DNA of 52,359 bases from the NCBI RefSeq assembly GCF_001665625.1, contig NZ_LZSY01000085.1:1-52359 (forward strand), in the 5' to 3' direction. Numbering within the stretch: the stretch's first letter is position 1; each line of letters opens with the position of its first letter. The notes under the pieces were generated by a model. The model was given only the letters and a program-made list of their open reading frames with translations. It ran no database searches and was not told where the DNA came from. Below, piece by piece: positions 19,000-30,000 of this stretch. This DNA is from Mycolicibacterium peregrinum. Lineage in GTDB: Bacteria > Actinomycetota > Actinomycetes > Mycobacteriales > Mycobacteriaceae. The translations under genes were made by a program, and so were the position numbers.

Positions 19000-19888
19000 C
19001 GGTGGTCCACAGTGCCGCGTGCGTGCCGATGACCGAAACCGACGCGTACAGCAGCGCCGCGGTCATCTCTCCCTGGGTGCACAACGAGGCCCGGACGTTG
19101 ACCGCCTCACGGCTGGCTTCCGGCAGCAGCAGCACCGACGAGCCGTACACCGAGCAGAGATGACTGAGCCCCGGCGGGGGCAGGGTAGGGCCGGCCACCA
19201 CCATCAACGGCCCGCCGCGTCCCGCCGAATCTTCGGCGTAACGCTTTGCCGCACCGGCGATTTCGAGTCCGAGCAGCATGTAGCCCTTGCCGCTGAAAGC
19301 CGTGGGGTCACCGATCGCCGTCGGCGCCAGTTGCCCGCCGTCGGCACTGAACCCGTCCACGCTGGAGGTCCTGACGGTGATGCCCGTGTCGTTGACATCA
19401 GTGGGCAGCATGCCCACCGGGAAGGCCGCCGGGTAGGCCACGGTGGTCTTGGGGATTCGCTCGCGCGGCGAGTACACATAGACCCCGCGTACCTGGCTCT
19501 GGTCGCGTTGCGGCCCCAGACAGACTGTGCCGCTGAGCTTGTCAGGGGCCGACGCGGACAGCGGCCGGATCCCCAGGTTGGTCATCGCGTCGCAGCCGTG
19601 GAGTGCGTCGGCCTCGATCGGATGCGCCAGGGCACCGTACAGACCGAACCGGATGTCCTCGGGTTTGGCGTGGGCGTCACCGGTAGCCGAACCCTCGACG
19701 TCGACCAGTACGTGGTCAGAGTCGAATCGAAGATTCGACACCTTCAGGTTCCAGCCCAGGATGTCGAGCGACTTGCCGAGCGCAGCAGTCGAAGCCTCGT
19801 ACGTGCGTCCCGGTTCATCGGATGTGCAGCCCGCGGTGACGACGAGAAGTACCGCCATCACCGCCGCGATCAGCGCCCGCACTGCCAC
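18992..19888 (-). CDS. Probable lipoprotein (Rv0381c orthologue)
   Basis: 298 residues. The N-terminus MAVRALIAAVMAVLLVVTAGC is a signal peptide ending in a lipobox (VTAGC, Cys 21). The mature part has no motif I recognise; four further cysteines could form disulfides outside the membrane. It sits between an SDR gene and the RNA methyltransferase, as Rv0381c sits next to Rv0380c. Cell-envelope location is supported by the signal; function unknown. Confidence 0.8.
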   Translation of the reverse strand: MAVRALIAAVMAVLLVVTAGCTSDEPGRTYEASTAALGKSLDILGWNLKVSNLRFDSDHVLVDVEGSATGDAHAKPEDIRFGLYGALAHPIEADALHGCDAMTNLGIRPLSASAPDKLSGTVCLGPQRDQSQVRGVYVYSPRERIPKTTVAYPAAFPVGMLPTDVNDTGITVRTSSVDGFSADGGQLAPTAIGDPTAFSGKGYMLLGLEIAGAAKRYAEDSAGRGGPLMVVAGPTLPPPGLSHLCSVYGSSVLLLPEASREAVNVRASLCTQGEMTAALLYASVSVIGTHAALWTTGG

Positions 19889-19900
19889 GGCAGTTCTGTC

Positions 19901-20677
19901 CTAAGTTCTCCCACGACCTTTTCCCACTGCTTTTGTCATGGCGCGCACCAGGTTTCGCGGAGCCATCCGCCCCCCAGTGGTGAGCACCTTGTACTGCAGG
20001 CCGGGCACGATGACCACTTTGCCTGCGGCCACGTCGGCCAGGCATTCGCGCACCACGTCCTCGACCTGCAGCCACAGGAACGACGGTGTGCCCGCCATGT
20101 CGATGCCCGCACGGGCATGAAACTCGGTGTGGACGAACCCTGGGCACAGGGCATGCACCCCGACGCCGGTACCGCCGAGCCCGTTGGCCAACCCCTCCGT
20201 GAACGAGACCACCCAGGCCTTCGACGCCGAGTAGGTCGATCCGCGCCCCGGCACCAGACCGGCGACACTGGCCACATTGATGACGGTGCCGCGGCCGGCC
20301 TCGATCATCGACGGCAGGGCGGCGTGCGTCAGTTCCATCACCGCGGTGACGTTGACATCCAATTGGGCCTGCAGCTGGACGAGGTCGGCAGTCCAGAATT
20401 CACCCGATGTGCCGAAGCCGGCGTTGTTGACCAGGACCTGCACCCCGGCGCGCAGCCGGTCGGCGACCTTGGCCCGGTCGGCGGCGGACGCCAGGTCCGC
20501 CGGGAGTACTTCGACGTCTACACCGACCTCTGCGTGCAGCTCGGCGGCGAGGTGTTCCAGCCGTGCCGCGTCACGGGCCACGAGGACAAGGTCATACCCG
20601 TCGCGCGCGTAGCGGCGGGCGAATCCGGCGCCGAGCCCCGATGTCGGTCCGGTGATCAGCGCGAGGGGACGAGGCAC
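19901..20677 (-). CDS. Short-chain dehydrogenase/reductase (SDR)
   Basis: 258 residues. Cofactor motif TGPTSGLG at residues 9-16, VNNAGFG near 83, INVAS with the catalytic serine, and YSASK as the Y-x3-K pair. The C-terminal 40 residues ([20 protein letters not shown]) resemble the DltE/YqjQ-like subfamily. In M. tuberculosis this position between Rv0381c and Rv0383c is held by orotate phosphoribosyltransferase (Rv0382c); no pyrE-like sequence is present here. Substrate unknown. Confidence 0.88.
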   Translation of the reverse strand: MPRPLALITGPTSGLGAGFARRYARDGYDLVLVARDAARLEHLAAELHAEVGVDVEVLPADLASAADRAKVADRLRAGVQVLVNNAGFGTSGEFWTADLVQLQAQLDVNVTAVMELTHAALPSMIEAGRGTVINVASVAGLVPGRGSTYSASKAWVVSFTEGLANGLGGTGVGVHALCPGFVHTEFHARAGIDMAGTPSFLWLQVEDVVRECLADVAAGKVVIVPGLQYKVLTTGGRMAPRNLVRAMTKAVGKGRGRT

Positions 20678-20712
20678 GACCTAGAGGGTACTTATCTGCT
20701 CTGCCGCGCCGG

Positions 20713-21579
20713 CTAGCGCTGGTAGTGCGGTGCGTGACGCCCGTTGCGGGCCGGCGGCGGGGTGCGACGGATCGCGTCCGGGCGGCCCGGCTCCTGCCGC
20801 GGCTGGGTGTAGCGGCTCACGTCGCCACGTCCGGGCGCCGCATCGGCCCGGCCGGGAGGCAGTTCGCGACGCCCGGCCGGGGTCGGCGCCAACGGGCGGC
20901 TCGGCGAGCTGGCGCGACGAGCCAGTGCAGCCTGGCTGCCCTGACCGGACTGTGGTGCCACGCCGTTCTGCGGAACCGGGGGCAATACCCGCAGCAGGTC
21001 GTTGAACTGACGCACCGTGCGCAGTCCCTCGTCCCACTGGGCACGGGTGCTCGTGACCGGCATGCTGACGAGCGTCCAGTTCTGCTCGTTCCACATGATC
21101 TCGGCACAGTCCGGAGCCGTGTGGGCGAAAGTGACCATCCGGCGGTCGCACGCGCGACGGGCGGCATCGAGGTTGGTGGAGTACACCATCCGCGGACCGA
21201 TCGCACCGAGCAGCCAGATGTCGCTCTCCCGGGGCTCCTTGATGCCCTTGAGCCGCAGATCGACGACGACGTTCGTGCCGACCTTGCGGTGCAGCGCGAT
21301 CACTGTCGCGACTTCTTCGATGTCAAAGATGAACACCGCCTCGCCACGAATCTGGCCGAGGACGACGTTCTTGGCCGTGACGTCACCGACGGTCGACATC
21401 ACCCCGCGCTTCCAGCGCTTGAGGATCTCGTGCGACTCGTGCTCGTAGTCGAAGCCATGCGACTTCGCCCACGACTTGCGGCGCCGTCCCAACCCACGCC
21501 GACGGTCGATGTCGACGTACAGCAATACGGCCGCACCCACGAAACAGAGTGCGGACAGCGTGAACCAGAGCGGGACCAT
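20713..21579 (-). CDS. ttfA: TtfA, trehalose monomycolate transport factor (Rv0383c orthologue)
   Basis: 288 residues starting MVPLWFTLSALCFVGAAVLL, a single N-terminal membrane anchor, then a cytoplasmic domain containing FDYEHESHEILKRWKRGVMS and MVTFAHTAPDCAEIMW and a Pro/Arg-rich, probably disordered tail. TtfA works with MmpL3 to move trehalose monomycolate across the inner membrane and is essential in mycobacteria (established for Rv0383c and its M. smegmatis orthologue). The frame is open 39 bases further, but TAGGCT at 21592-21587 places a leaderless start at ATG 21579. Gene context next to clpB is conserved. Confidence 0.88.
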   Translation of the reverse strand: MVPLWFTLSALCFVGAAVLLYVDIDRRRGLGRRRKSWAKSHGFDYEHESHEILKRWKRGVMSTVGDVTAKNVVLGQIRGEAVFIFDIEEVATVIALHRKVGTNVVVDLRLKGIKEPRESDIWLLGAIGPRMVYSTNLDAARRACDRRMVTFAHTAPDCAEIMWNEQNWTLVSMPVTSTRAQWDEGLRTVRQFNDLLRVLPPVPQNGVAPQSGQGSQAALARRASSPSRPLAPTPAGRRELPPGRADAAPGRGDVSRYTQPRQEPGRPDAIRRTPPPARNGRHAPHYQR

Positions 21580-21638
21580 CGGGCCTAGCCTACTTGTTGA
21601 CGGCGGAAATGCCCCCACCTTGTGAGGTCACAACCCGG

Positions 21639-22283
21639 TTACTGGTGATCAGAGCGCTGTGACCGGGACGCTTCGAGGTAGGTGACGATCGCATTCGTGA
21701 GCCCCCGCCGGGCCACATCGAGGTCGGTATAGGTGCCGAGTTGACGCTCGGAGGTGATGCCGCGCATTGCGCCGGGGATGAAGGATGCCACCTCACGAAC
21801 CCGCTCGGGATCCACGTCGAGGTCGGCGAAGGCCTGCTGGCAGGTCTGCAACCAGCTCTGCCCCCACGACGAGAGTTCGGCCGCGGTCTTCGGGTAGAGC
21901 CGCTCGAGTTCGGCGTGGTCGCGCGGTAGGGCTGCGCGCAGGTTCTCGATCGCCCGCGAATCGCTGGCCGTCAGACCGTCGTAGAGCAGGTCGATGATGC
22001 CGGCGACGCGGTGCCGCAGCGGCGCACCGTCGTCGCGGTGGCCCAGCATGCCCGCGCGGCGTTCCGCGGTGCGCTGCAGGACGGCCGCCCAGAATCCGTC
22101 GATGTCGCCGAACTGGTACTTCACCGCGCCCCAGGTGGCACCGATCTCTTTGGCGATCCGGTTGGCCGACACCGCTCCCGGGTCGCCGGTGGCCAGCGCC
22201 TTGCGCGCGGCTTCCAGCATGTTCTCCCGCGTGGCCAGGCCGCGTCGGTTGGTCCGCCGCGCTCCCGCCTCGGTCTCGGTCAT
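21639..22283 (-). CDS. TetR-family transcriptional regulator
   Basis: 214 residues starting MTETEAGARRTNRRGLATRE. The helix-turn-helix is SANRIAKEIGATWGAVKYQFGD (about residues 42-63), here ending in KYQFGD in place of the common YYHF. The frame extends upstream across the Rieske gene, but that is antisense. It is divergent from the Rieske oxygenase/reductase pair, with a long palindrome in the 90-base gap, so it most likely represses that pair. Ligand unknown. Confidence 0.88.
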   Translation of the reverse strand: MTETEAGARRTNRRGLATRENMLEAARKALATGDPGAVSANRIAKEIGATWGAVKYQFGDIDGFWAAVLQRTAERRAGMLGHRDDGAPLRHRVAGIIDLLYDGLTASDSRAIENLRAALPRDHAELERLYPKTAAELSSWGQSWLQTCQQAFADLDVDPERVREVASFIPGAMRGITSERQLGTYTDLDVARRGLTNAIVTYLEASRSQRSDHQ

Positions 22284-22311
22284 CTCCGAGAGATTAGCCG
22301 GTCGGAGACGA

Positions 22312-22335
22312 GTTTCGTAGAACCCTCTACTAAAC
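22312..22335. promoter_or_regulatory. TetR operator between the regulator and the Rieske oxygenase
   Basis: Inverted repeat with ten-base arms and one mismatch: GTTTCGTAGA (22312-22321), spacer ACCC, TCTACTAAAC (22326-22335). It lies midway in the 90-base divergent gap, about 25 bases before the Rieske -10 box TACGAT (22361-22366). Binding by the adjacent TetR protein is inferred from position and symmetry. Confidence 0.7.
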
Positions 22336-22373
22336 CCTTCACAAGTTTCACAGATCCTCCTACGATTCCCGTC

Positions 22374-23405
22374 ATGGCCAAACCACCGTTGTCGATGAAA
22401 CCGACGGGATGGTTCCAGGTCGCCTGGTCCGACCAGGTCGAGGTCGGTGCAGTGCATGCCATGAAGTACTTCGGCGAGGAGATGGTCGCCTGGCGCTCGG
22501 AAGCCGGGCAGGTGACCGTGATGAACGCCTACTGCGAACACCTCGGGGCCCATCTCGGATTCGGCGGCCAGGTCGTCGGCGAGGTCATCCAATGCCCGTT
22601 CCACGGTTGGCAGTGGAATGCCGAGGGCCGCAACGTTTGCATTCCCTACCAGGACCGGCCCAACCGCGGCCGCCGGATGCGCACCTACCCCGTCGCCGAG
22701 CGCAACGAGGCCATCTACATCTGGCACGACATCGACGGACGTGAGCCGTTCTTCGAGGCGCCCGACGTCTTCGCGTCGTTCGCCGACGGCAGCAGCGCCG
22801 CCGACTATTACCCCCAACAGCGACTCTTTCGCGTCGGGCTCGAGCTGCATCCGCAGTACGTACTGGAGAACGGCGTCGACTTCGCCCACTTCAAGTACGT
22901 CCACCAGACCCCGATCGTGCCGGTGTTCACCCGCCACGACTTCGCCGCGCCGATCTCCTACGTCGACTTCACCATCACGTTCGAGGGTGACGATCAACAG
23001 TCGATCGACGATGTCCGCAGCGGTGTCGAGGCCATCAACGGCGGTCTGGGCATCGCGGTGACCAAGAGCTGGGGCATGATCGACAACCGCACCATTTCCG
23101 CGGTCACCCCTGTCGACGAATCCACCTCCGACGTGCGGTTCATGGTCTACATCGGCCGAACCCCCGGCAAGGACACTCCCCGGGCCGGCGAGCGCGCCGC
23201 CGAATTCGGCGACGAGGTGATCCGCCAGTTCACCCAGGACATCCACATCTGGTCACACCAGCGCTATTCCGATCCCCCGGCGCTGGCGACCGCCGAGTAC
23301 GAGGGCTTCACCGCAATCCGTAAGTGGGCCATGCAGTTCTATCCGGACGGTCTGGGCGGATCCGCCGCAGACCTGGCAAGTGTGAGGAAAAAGGACACCC
23401 TATGA
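22374..23405 (+). CDS. Rieske non-haem iron oxygenase, oxygenase component
   Basis: 343 residues. The Rieske [2Fe-2S] site is C54-x-H56 (AYCEHLGAHLG) and C74-x-x-H77 (QCPFHGWQW). The mononuclear iron site is in NGVDFAHFKYVHQ. The layout is that of single-polypeptide ring hydroxylases of the KshA (3-ketosteroid 9-alpha-hydroxylase) type. A steroid or similar hydrophobic substrate is plausible, but no ferredoxin reductase partner is adjacent. ATG 22374 follows TACGAT by seven bases (leaderless). The stop overlaps the next start by ATGA. Confidence 0.88.
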   Translation: MAKPPLSMKPTGWFQVAWSDQVEVGAVHAMKYFGEEMVAWRSEAGQVTVMNAYCEHLGAHLGFGGQVVGEVIQCPFHGWQWNAEGRNVCIPYQDRPNRGRRMRTYPVAERNEAIYIWHDIDGREPFFEAPDVFASFADGSSAADYYPQQRLFRVGLELHPQYVLENGVDFAHFKYVHQTPIVPVFTRHDFAAPISYVDFTITFEGDDQQSIDDVRSGVEAINGGLGIAVTKSWGMIDNRTISAVTPVDESTSDVRFMVYIGRTPGKDTPRAGERAAEFGDEVIRQFTQDIHIWSHQRYSDPPALATAEYEGFTAIRKWAMQFYPDGLGGSAADLASVRKKDTL

Positions 23406-24481
23406 CCGAGAAGATCCGGGTTTTCCAGGTCGCCACCGGCAATGTCGGCACGGAGATGATCAAACGCATCGGACACCGACCCGATCTCGAACTGATCGGA
23501 TTGCATTGCTACACACCGGAAAAGGTAGGATGCGATGCCGGCGAGATCGCCGGCATCGATCCCATCGGGGTCACCGCCACCGGCTCGATCGACGAGATCA
23601 TCGCCATAAAGCCTGACGTGCTCACTTTTCATGGCGTCTTTCCGGACGAGGACCTGTATGTGAAAGTCCTTGAGGCCGGGATCAACATCGTCACCACCGC
23701 CGACTGGATCACCGGCTGGCACCGCGACACCAATCACCCGCACCCCTCCGGCAAGCCGGTGTCGCAGCTGCTGGCCGAAGCGTGCGAAAAAGGTGGTTCC
23801 ACGTTCTACGGCACCGGCATGAACCCGGGCCTCAACCAGATCCTGGGCGTGGTGTGCTCCGCCGATGTCGCCGAGATCGAGAATGTCACCACCATCGAAT
23901 CCGTCGACGTGTCATGCCATCACAGCAAGGACACCTGGATCGAGGTCGGTTACGGTCTGCCCGTCGACGATCCCTCGATCCCGGGCAAGCTGCGCAAGTA
24001 CACCGAGGTGTTCGCCGACAGCGTGTTGATGATGGCCGACTGCTTCGGGTTGGAACTCGACGAGGTCAAGTTCACCTACGACCTCGGCGCCTGCACCAAG
24101 GACGTCGACCTCGGCTGGTACACGCTGCCCAAGGGTTCCCTCGGCGGCAACTACATCAAGTACCAGGGGATGGTCGACGGGGTGCCGCGCGTCGAAACCC
24201 ATCTGGAATGGCAGATGACCCCGCACACCGATCCCAGCTGGGACATCAAGGGCTGCTACATCACTCAGATCAAGGGCGATCCGTGCGTCTACAACAAGCA
24301 CATGATCTTCCCGAAACCCGGTGTGGACCTGTCCGATCCGGCCTCATTCGCGTCGATAGGCATGACCGTGACCGGACTGCCCGCGCTCAACGCGATCGCG
24401 TCGGTGGTCAAGGCACCGCCGGGATTGTTGACGAGTGCCGACGTGCCGTTGCGCGGCTTCGCCGGCCGGTTCAACATCTAG
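23402..24481 (+). CDS. NAD(P)-dependent dihydrodipicolinate-reductase-like protein
   Basis: 359 residues. N-terminal Rossmann fold with VFQVATGNVGTEMIKRI (a G-x-x-G-x-x variant), then PDVLTFHGVFPDEDLYVKVLEAGINIVTTADW. The family is widespread in mycobacteria, often annotated as dihydrodipicolinate reductase or amine dehydrogenase-like, and usually lies in lipid or steroid catabolic clusters. True lysine-pathway function is unlikely. It is translationally coupled to the Rieske oxygenase by an ATGA overlap, implying that the two act in one pathway. Confidence 0.82.
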   Translation: MTEKIRVFQVATGNVGTEMIKRIGHRPDLELIGLHCYTPEKVGCDAGEIAGIDPIGVTATGSIDEIIAIKPDVLTFHGVFPDEDLYVKVLEAGINIVTTADWITGWHRDTNHPHPSGKPVSQLLAEACEKGGSTFYGTGMNPGLNQILGVVCSADVAEIENVTTIESVDVSCHHSKDTWIEVGYGLPVDDPSIPGKLRKYTEVFADSVLMMADCFGLELDEVKFTYDLGACTKDVDLGWYTLPKGSLGGNYIKYQGMVDGVPRVETHLEWQMTPHTDPSWDIKGCYITQIKGDPCVYNKHMIFPKPGVDLSDPASFASIGMTVTGLPALNAIASVVKAPPGLLTSADVPLRGFAGRFNI

Positions 24482-24506
24482 CACTCACCTCTCGCACTCA
24501 CCTCTC
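24481..24506. repeat. 13-bp tandem duplication
   Basis: GCACTCACCTCTC occurs twice back to back immediately after the stop codon of the reductase gene. It is short and probably replication slippage. Confidence 0.8.
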
Positions 24507-24510
24507 GCGC

Positions 24511-24567
24511 CGAAACGGTATTCCAGCAGGCGTCCTCTCGAACTTTCTCTGCTGGAATACCGTTTCG
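24511..24567. terminator. Perfect 19-bp stem hairpin between convergent genes
   Basis: CGAAACGGTATTCCAGCAG (24511-24529) is followed after 19 bases by its exact reverse complement (24549-24567). It occupies the gap between the reductase gene and the clpB stop, so it can terminate both strands. There is no T-run, as is common for mycobacterial terminators. A perfect stem this long could also be a dispersed palindromic repeat. Confidence 0.75.
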
Positions 24568-24584
24568 CGGCAATGGCGGCTGGA

Positions 24585-27131
<2,547 letters not shown>

Positions 27132-27175
27132 GACACCTCCCTTTTTCGATAGAGAAAATGCTTGTCGTGATCTAC

Positions 27176-27201
27176 AACGTAGTCAAGGTTGAGTCTGTTC
27201 C
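27176..27201 (-). promoter_or_regulatory. SigH/SigE-type promoter of clpB
   Basis: On the minus strand GGAAC (27201-27197) is followed by exactly 18 bases and GTT (27178-27176), the mycobacterial SigH/SigE signature. The -35 element lies within the HspR site spacer, so repressor and sigma factor should exclude each other. Assignment to SigH versus SigE is not possible from sequence. Confidence 0.6.
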
Positions 27202-27208
27202 GCTCAAC
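27188..27208. promoter_or_regulatory. HAIR element (HspR site) upstream of clpB
   Basis: GTTGAGT, seven bases, GCTCAAC: matches the HAIR consensus CTTGAGT-N7-ACTCAAG with one mismatch between the arms. It lies 57 bases before the clpB start. HspR, encoded at 37605-37979, is the expected repressor. Confidence 0.85.
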
Positions 27209-27241
27209 TTTAGAAATTTTGTGACGCAGCTTTCAGACGAC

Positions 27242-27955
27242 TCAGGACTCCCATGACGGGCGAGACAACCCGAACGCAGCCCTGTCGAAGAAGCTCTCTC
27301 GATCCTCCATCCGGTCATAGAAATAGTGAGCGAACAGCGCGGCCAACAGCAGGGCGGGGAGAGGCTGAGCTACTGCCCGTGAGCACTCCAGCTGGTACTC
27401 GAACCGATTCCGCTGCGGGGCAGGATTCCGTCTCCGCCGAGTCAGGGTTGCCATCACCGCGCCGGCCGAGTCATGGATCTGCTGATGGACCACATCGAGG
27501 CGGTCAAGCGGGTTCAGATAGAACTCGGTAGTGGCAAGACATTGCTGACTGTCCTGCAACCGCATGGACATCCGAGCACTGTGGACCCGTCGCCAGAAGG
27601 AACTGGTCTGAACAAGCCGGCCGTACTCACGGTGCTCGGGGTCGGTTACGGCGAGCTGCTGGGCCCGCCTCCCGCCCCTTCTGGTGATCAACCACATCGC
27701 CTCACCTGATGGGGCCGCGACTTCAAACTCGACCGTGCGGGTGTCCCTGCCGACAAATCCAGGGATCGGCGTCGCCGGATGAACGACGGCAAGTTGACGA
27801 CCATGTCGGTCACCGATCGAACAATCGATGTCCTCGGCACGACGGCCCGGCAACTCTCGAAGGAGAAGAACCTCCTGCCCGAGTGGGTAACCGAAACCTC
27901 GACGGTGCCCGGGAATCGCCGCGTCGGCAGACCATCCTGAGTGTGGCAACGTCAT
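27242..27955 (-). CDS. Scramblase/LURP-one-like protein (paralogue of the gene at 32052)
   Basis: 237 residues from ATG 27955, preceded by GGGGGAG. The body aligns by eye with the protein at 32052-32876: CSI-x4-GRQLAVVHP, VEFEVAAPSGE, LVQTSSFWRRV, RMSMRLQDSQ and the C-terminal ALLLAALFAHYFYD. It lacks the DUF2510 segment of that protein. The pattern of short beta-strands plus one C-terminal hydrophobic helix fits the tubby/LURP-one/scramblase fold (inference). A longer upstream frame would overlap the glycosyltransferase gene and is not needed. First gene of the accessory island after clpB. Confidence 0.7.
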   Translation of the reverse strand: MTLPHSGWSADAAIPGHRRGFGYPLGQEVLLLRELPGRRAEDIDCSIGDRHGRQLAVVHPATPIPGFVGRDTRTVEFEVAAPSGEAMWLITRRGGRRAQQLAVTDPEHREYGRLVQTSSFWRRVHSARMSMRLQDSQQCLATTEFYLNPLDRLDVVHQQIHDSAGAVMATLTRRRRNPAPQRNRFEYQLECSRAVAQPLPALLLAALFAHYFYDRMEDRESFFDRAAFGLSRPSWES

Positions 27956-28046
27956 AGCAGCTCCCCCACACACCATGTCGATTCGCTCGCGCCAAACCCA
28001 CCGTAGCGCGTGCATTCCGCCGAAATTGGCAGGCAGACTCGATCTC

Positions 28047-29228
28047 GTGCACATCGCCGTCGTCGCCGCCTCCGCACCCAGCCATATGTACCCGCATTTG
28101 GCGGTGGTTCACGAGTTGGCGCGCCGCGGCCATCGGGTGAGCTACCTGGTCGGCGGGCATCTCGCCGGCCTGGTCACCCCGACCGGGGCGGACGTCATCT
28201 TCTGCACCTCGGTGCTGCCCGGTGCGCCCGGGGCACCGGAGAGCTTCGACGACGCCGATCCGGTGGCCGGCATGCGGATGTTCCTCGACGAGGCCATCCA
28301 CGTGCTGCCCCAGCTTCACGCCGCTCTGGATGACGATCGGCCCGACCTCGTGCTCTACGACATCGGCGGCATGGCCGGTCCGGTGGCTGCCGAGCAGTGG
28401 GGTGTACCGGCCGCTCAGTTGTCACCCAGCGAGGTGGCATGGGAGGGCTATTTCGACGACATGGCCGAGATCCTCGGCCCGATCCTCGGCAGTCCCAGTG
28501 GCGTGGCTTACCGCCAGACGTTCGACGACTGGCTGACCGATTCGCGGTCAGGGTTGACGTTCGACGAGGTGACCGGTGTGCCGCGACGTTGCCTGGCGCT
28601 TCTCCCCCGCGTGATGCAGCGCAACGCCGACCGGGTCGGTGACCGGTATCGGTTCGTGGGACCGTGCATCGATCCGCGTCGCGAGGATCCGGGCGACTGG
28701 AGCCCGCCGCACGGCGACGGTCCGCTGGCCCTGCTGGCCTTCGGCACGGCCTACACGGACCGAGCCGCCGTGTACCGCAACGTGATCGGGGCGCTCGACG
28801 GACAGGGCTGGCGGCTGGTGCTGGCCGCCGGCCGCGCCGACGTCGATGACTTGGGTGCCGTCCCTCCGTGGGTCCAGCTGCGCACTACCGTCCCCCAACC
28901 GGCGGTGTTGCAACGGGCGGACTGTTTCATCACCCACGCGGGCATGGGCTCGTGCACCGAAGCGCTGTGGTTCGGGGTGCCGATGGCGGCCCTACCGCAG
29001 GCCGTCGACCAGCCGGCCAACGCCGCCCACCTGGAGGCGATCGGCGCCGGCCGTCACCTTCCGGACGATCTACCCGGTACGGCGGAGATCCGCGACGCGG
29101 TACTCGGCGTGGCGACCGATCAGCAGATCCGGGCGAACCTCGACGCAATTCGCGACGAGATCCGTTCCCACGGCGGGCCCGGACATGCCGCTGATGCCGT
29201 GGAGGACGTTGCGACCGGACGTTGGTGA
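28047..29228 (+). CDS. UGT-type glycosyltransferase (MGT family)
   Basis: 393 residues of the GT1/GT-B fold. The start HIAVVAASAPSHMYPHLAVV is the acceptor-side glycine/serine loop with the likely catalytic His; the C-terminal nucleotide-sugar signature is FITHAGMGSCTEALWFGVPM followed by PQAVDQPANA, with the D-Q pair for the sugar. Relatives glycosylate macrolides, flavonoids or lipids; the acceptor here is unknown. GTG 28047 is chosen because the family begins with MHIAVV; 24 codons upstream are open but atypical. Confidence 0.88.
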   Translation: MHIAVVAASAPSHMYPHLAVVHELARRGHRVSYLVGGHLAGLVTPTGADVIFCTSVLPGAPGAPESFDDADPVAGMRMFLDEAIHVLPQLHAALDDDRPDLVLYDIGGMAGPVAAEQWGVPAAQLSPSEVAWEGYFDDMAEILGPILGSPSGVAYRQTFDDWLTDSRSGLTFDEVTGVPRRCLALLPRVMQRNADRVGDRYRFVGPCIDPRREDPGDWSPPHGDGPLALLAFGTAYTDRAAVYRNVIGALDGQGWRLVLAAGRADVDDLGAVPPWVQLRTTVPQPAVLQRADCFITHAGMGSCTEALWFGVPMAALPQAVDQPANAAHLEAIGAGRHLPDDLPGTAEIRDAVLGVATDQQIRANLDAIRDEIRSHGGPGHAADAVEDVATGRW

Positions 29229-29294
29229 GCACTCACCTCCCAGGCGACTCGATGCTTGCTAGGTTTTGCTCGGGACTGCATCGAGAGGGCGGCA

Positions 29295-29963
29295 ATGACT
29301 GAAAGCTGGGGTTCGGTGCTTGCCGAACTCATTCCACTGGCAATGGTGGTGGCGCTGTCGCCGCTGTCGATCATTCCCGCGGTGCTGGTGCTGCACACCC
29401 CTCACCCCCGGCCCGCCGGCCTGGCGTTCCTCACGGGGTGGCTCGTCGGACTGGCCGCGCTGACCACGATCTTCGTCGGCGTCTCCAGCATGCTCGGCGG
29501 GCTCAACGCAGCCCCGACCTGGGCCTCGTGGTTACGCATCGTGGTGGGCGCCGCCCTCATCGTCTTCGGCGTCTACCGCTTTCTCACTCGGGCCGAATCC
29601 GAGCACATGCCGGGCTGGATGACCAAGCTCAGCACGCTCACGCCGGTCAAGGCGGGGGCCGCCGGCGCGGTGCTCACCGTGGTGAATCCCAAGGTGCTGT
29701 TCATCTGCGCGGCAGCAGGATTGGCCATCGGTAGCGCCGGCCTGGGCCAGCCCGGGGTGTGGGCAGCAGGGCTCTATTACGTGTTGGCGGCCGGATCGAC
29801 CGTCGCGCTGCCGATCCTCGCCTATGCGGTGTCGGGAGAGCGCTTGGACCCCGCGCTGGTCCGGCTCAAAGACTGGATGGAACGCAACCACGCCGTGTTG
29901 GTTGCCGCCATTCTCGTTGTGATCGGCCTGCTAGTGCTCTACAAGGGAATTCACGCGCTATAG
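29295..29963 (+). CDS. GAP-family (Sap/LysE-like) membrane protein
   Basis: 222 residues with about six transmembrane helices. LAELIPLAMVVALSPLSIIPAVLVL and TVVNPKVLFICAAAGLAIG are signatures of the GAP/sulfolipid-1-addressing protein family, LysE-superfamily membrane proteins linked in mycobacteria to export of glycolipids (glycopeptidolipid, sulfolipid). Following a glycosyltransferase, a role in moving a glycosylated lipid is conceivable but unproven. ATG 29295 chosen over an upstream open stretch. Confidence 0.8.
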   Translation: MTESWGSVLAELIPLAMVVALSPLSIIPAVLVLHTPHPRPAGLAFLTGWLVGLAALTTIFVGVSSMLGGLNAAPTWASWLRIVVGAALIVFGVYRFLTRAESEHMPGWMTKLSTLTPVKAGAAGAVLTVVNPKVLFICAAAGLAIGSAGLGQPGVWAAGLYYVLAAGSTVALPILAYAVSGERLDPALVRLKDWMERNHAVLVAAILVVIGLLVLYKGIHAL

Positions 29964-30000
29964 GCGACGTATTTGGCGCAGGAGACGCTACGGTGTGCGC

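Noticed and set aside
19019..20716. A 565-codon open frame opposite the lipoprotein and SDR genes
   Set aside because: Spans two well-supported minus-strand genes and is rich in Arg/His/Gly without domains.
22284..23246. N-terminal extension of the TetR gene across the Rieske gene
   Set aside because: The extension is the antisense of a Rieske oxygenase with complete metal sites.
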